DNA of 64,000 nt, from the NCBI RefSeq assembly GCF_002902845.1, contig NZ_PPTF01000073.1, positions 115,808-179,807 of the forward strand. Direction: 5' to 3'. The DNA is from Chromobacterium sinusclupearum. Its GTDB lineage: Bacteria > Pseudomonadota > Gammaproteobacteria > Burkholderiales > Chromobacteriaceae. Below the pieces are notes generated by a model. That model saw nothing but the letters and a program-made list of their open reading frames with translations, made no database searches and was not told where the DNA came from. Both the position numbers and the translations under genes were made by a program. This document shows, piece after piece, positions 62,293-64,000 of the stretch; the first letter of the stretch is position 1, and each line of letters opens with the position of its first letter.

Positions 62293-64000
62293 ATGCATAA
62301 AAAATCCAGAAGTCATCTGGTAACAGGGGTATTGCAAAAAGGGTTTCCGCTGCTGTTCGCTTGCGGAGCATTGGCCCAGCCATCGTTAAACGGTCAGATT
62401 GGCTATATCAACATGCCATCGGCACGCGTGGGCGAGGATGGCACGTTCAGCTTTGGCTATGGCTATGACAAACCGTATGGGATTCTCTGGACCTCGACAA
62501 CCGTGTTGCCTTGGCTCGAGGTTTCAGGTCGCTACACATCCATCGCGGATGTTCCGGGCTTTACCGACCAACAATACGGCGGCGGCTATGGTCGCTATAA
62601 AGACAAAGCAATTGATACAAAATTTCGGCTAGTTGAGGAAACACGCTGGCTACCAGAAATTTCTCTCGGCCTGACAGACATCCAAGGCAATCGTCTCTGG
62701 AAAGGCACGAACCTGATCGCTACCAAGCAAGTCATGCCAGGTTTGGAGACGACGCTTGGCTATGGCTCTGGTCGTATTAAAGGGATGTTCGGCGGCTTGC
62801 GTTACACCCCTAGCTTCCTACCGAATTGGTCTGTGGTAGCAGAATACGATGCCAATAATTACAGCCAAGATCCGCATCCATTTGTGGATCAGACCTTTGC
62901 AACCGAATATCGCAAGAAAGGCCCTGCCGTTGGCCTGGAGTATCAATGGGGCTGGTTAGGCCTGCAGGTCGCCCGCCAGAAAACCCACAACAGCATCAAC
63001 GCGCATATCGACATTCCGCTGAATATCACGGAGTTTGTGCCCAAAATCCAGGAACCCGCCTTTTTCACCGGCGGGCCCGAGCTGCCGACTCGGCCGACGC
63101 TTGAACAGTGGCAAGGCGATCGTGACCGTGCCCGTCAGCTAGCCTCCGCACTCGGTAATCAGGATTTCAAGAACATCCGCATTGCCATGCAACGCGATAC
63201 GCTGGTGATGGAGCTCAGCAATAGCCGGATTTCCAATGTCGGCCGCGCCGTCGGCCGAGCCGTACGGACTGCACTGTATTACGCTCCGCTGGAGACGCGT
63301 GAAATCAAGGTGGTGTATACCGAACTAGAGCAACCGCTTGCCACCTACAGCTTTTACGACATGGCCACGCTCAACGATTACCTATTGGGCAAGGTCAACC
63401 GCGAGCGTTTCCTGCAAACCGTCAATATCAAACCTGGCCGCGACGAAGAGCTACAGCCATTAGACAGCCAAACCCTGGCGCAATCGCTGCGCGAGGGCAT
63501 TAATGTCAACCTGCTGACCAATCGCGATGGCGACTGGGTCCAAGTCACCAGCGACGATACCGAAGACAACCGCTTTCATCTGGCGCCGAAAATGGGGGTC
63601 TATTTCAATGACCCCAGCGGAGCCTTCCACTATGACATCATGGCGGAAGCGACTTATAAGCGCCGCCTGAGCAAAGGCCTGTATCTGGACAGCGCACTGA
63701 GCGCCGATTTGTACAATACCATCACAGCCGTCAAGCAACCTTCCAACAGCGAGTTGCCGCATGTCCGCTCCGACATCGCCGACTACAAGCGCGTCAAAAC
63801 GCCCAAGCTGAATCGACTATTGCTGAACCAATACATGACATTGGCGCCGAATGTCTATGCCAGGGCCTCAGCAGGTATCTATGAAGAAATGTTCCGCGGC
63901 GCCGGCGGCCAGGTGTTGTATTACCCCGGTTTCAACAAAAACTGGGCAGTGGATCTGGCAGTGGACGCCTTACAACAGCGAGATGTCAACGGCTGGTTTG
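62293..64000 (+). CDS. yjbH: YjbH-type outer-membrane exopolysaccharide protein, 3' end beyond the right edge
   Basis: 569 complete codons visible. Signal peptide about 1-28 (LLFACGALAQPS). Matches the YjbH/GfcD family: SLNGQIGYINMPSARVGEDGTFSFGYGYDKPYGILWTSTTVLPWLEVSGRY, GGYGRYKDKAIDTKFRLVEE, and later segments including LPHVRSDIADYKR. YjbH/GfcD are outer-membrane beta-barrel proteins needed for extracellular polysaccharide production. The gene has no stop in the window. It follows the Ala-rich secreted protein directly, without yjbF/yjbG in between, which may lie further right. Confidence 0.85.
   Translation, partial: MHKKSRSHLVTGVLQKGFPLLFACGALAQPSLNGQIGYINMPSARVGEDGTFSFGYGYDKPYGILWTSTTVLPWLEVSGRYTSIADVPGFTDQQYGGGYGRYKDKAIDTKFRLVEETRWLPEISLGLTDIQGNRLWKGTNLIATKQVMPGLETTLGYGSGRIKGMFGGLRYTPSFLPNWSVVAEYDANNYSQDPHPFVDQTFATEYRKKGPAVGLEYQWGWLGLQVARQKTHNSINAHIDIPLNITEFVPKIQEPAFFTGGPELPTRPTLEQWQGDRDRARQLASALGNQDFKNIRIAMQRDTLVMELSNSRISNVGRAVGRAVRTALYYAPLETREIKVVYTELEQPLATYSFYDMATLNDYLLGKVNRERFLQTVNIKPGRDEELQPLDSQTLAQSLREGINVNLLTNRDGDWVQVTSDDTEDNRFHLAPKMGVYFNDPSGAFHYDIMAEATYKRRLSKGLYLDSALSADLYNTITAVKQPSNSELPHVRSDIADYKRVKTPKLNRLLLNQYMTLAPNVYARASAGIYEEMFRGAGGQVLYYPGFNKNWAVDLAVDALQQRDVNGWF

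Overview
The window is a GC-rich chromosomal segment from a betaproteobacterium, most likely order Neisseriales and close to Chromobacterium. The clues are the pilMNOPQ-aroK-aroB block, a minor-pilin operon in the Neisseria pilHIJK order, an LpxO-type lipid A hydroxylase, and the housekeeping gene content. This placement is inference from gene content and protein similarity, without a database search. No rRNA, tRNA, CRISPR array, insertion sequence or prophage was seen.

Layout. 1-4019: lpxO (cut by the left edge), cpdA and the PBP1A gene mrcA on the minus strand. 4135-11275: type IV pilus assembly operon pilMNOPQ, then aroK, aroB and a small membrane-anchored FimV-like protein. 11343-18840: a minus-strand LPS core block (heptosyltransferases, GT4 glycosyltransferases, an O-antigen ligase-like protein, msbA) with start/stop overlaps. 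18858-22881: regulatory-type PTS genes (EIIA, HPr, EI) and cysG. 23069-28889: a PAS-GAF-GGDEF diguanylate cyclase, a DUF3025 protein, a YihY/BrkB membrane protein, a WrbA-like quinone reductase and an NADP-dependent oxidoreductase.

28952-36462 is the most unusual part. A tightly overlapped minus-strand operon encodes a 5-aminolevulinate-synthase-like enzyme, a TauD-type dioxygenase, a KAS III-like enzyme, an ATP-grasp ligase and a PaaK/LuxE-like adenylating enzyme. A divergent, AT-richer MFS exporter gene faces it. This looks like a small non-PKS/NRPS natural-product locus. Its ALAS + adenylating enzyme + amide ligase logic resembles pathways that make the C5N (2-amino-3-hydroxycyclopentenone) unit. 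An orphan oligopeptide-binding protein, an AraC regulator with a divergent fosmidomycin-resistance-type exporter, and an asparagine synthetase follow to 42478.

42580-45918: a Fur-box-controlled ferrous iron uptake operon, ftrABCD. 46019-50125: an amino-acid-type periplasmic binding protein, ybaK, the methionine sulfoxide repair pair msrPQ, a YhcC-like radical SAM protein and a 60-residue membrane protein. 50291-53571: metX-metW, a YqaE-like protein and an AmpG permease. 53595-56537: minor pilins. 56717-61539: polA, with a head-to-head LOG-family gene, a DUF2782 gene and thrB. 61687-64000: an Ala-rich secreted small protein followed by a YjbH-type outer-membrane exopolysaccharide protein cut by the right edge.

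Shared themes are cell-surface assembly (PBP1A, T4P core and minor pilins, LPS core, YjbE/YjbH), methionine/threonine metabolism (metXW, thrB, msrPQ, cysG) and one candidate specialised-metabolite locus. Starts were chosen from protein alignments known to me, Shine-Dalgarno sequences and operon overlaps. Hairpins and promoters were found by eye.
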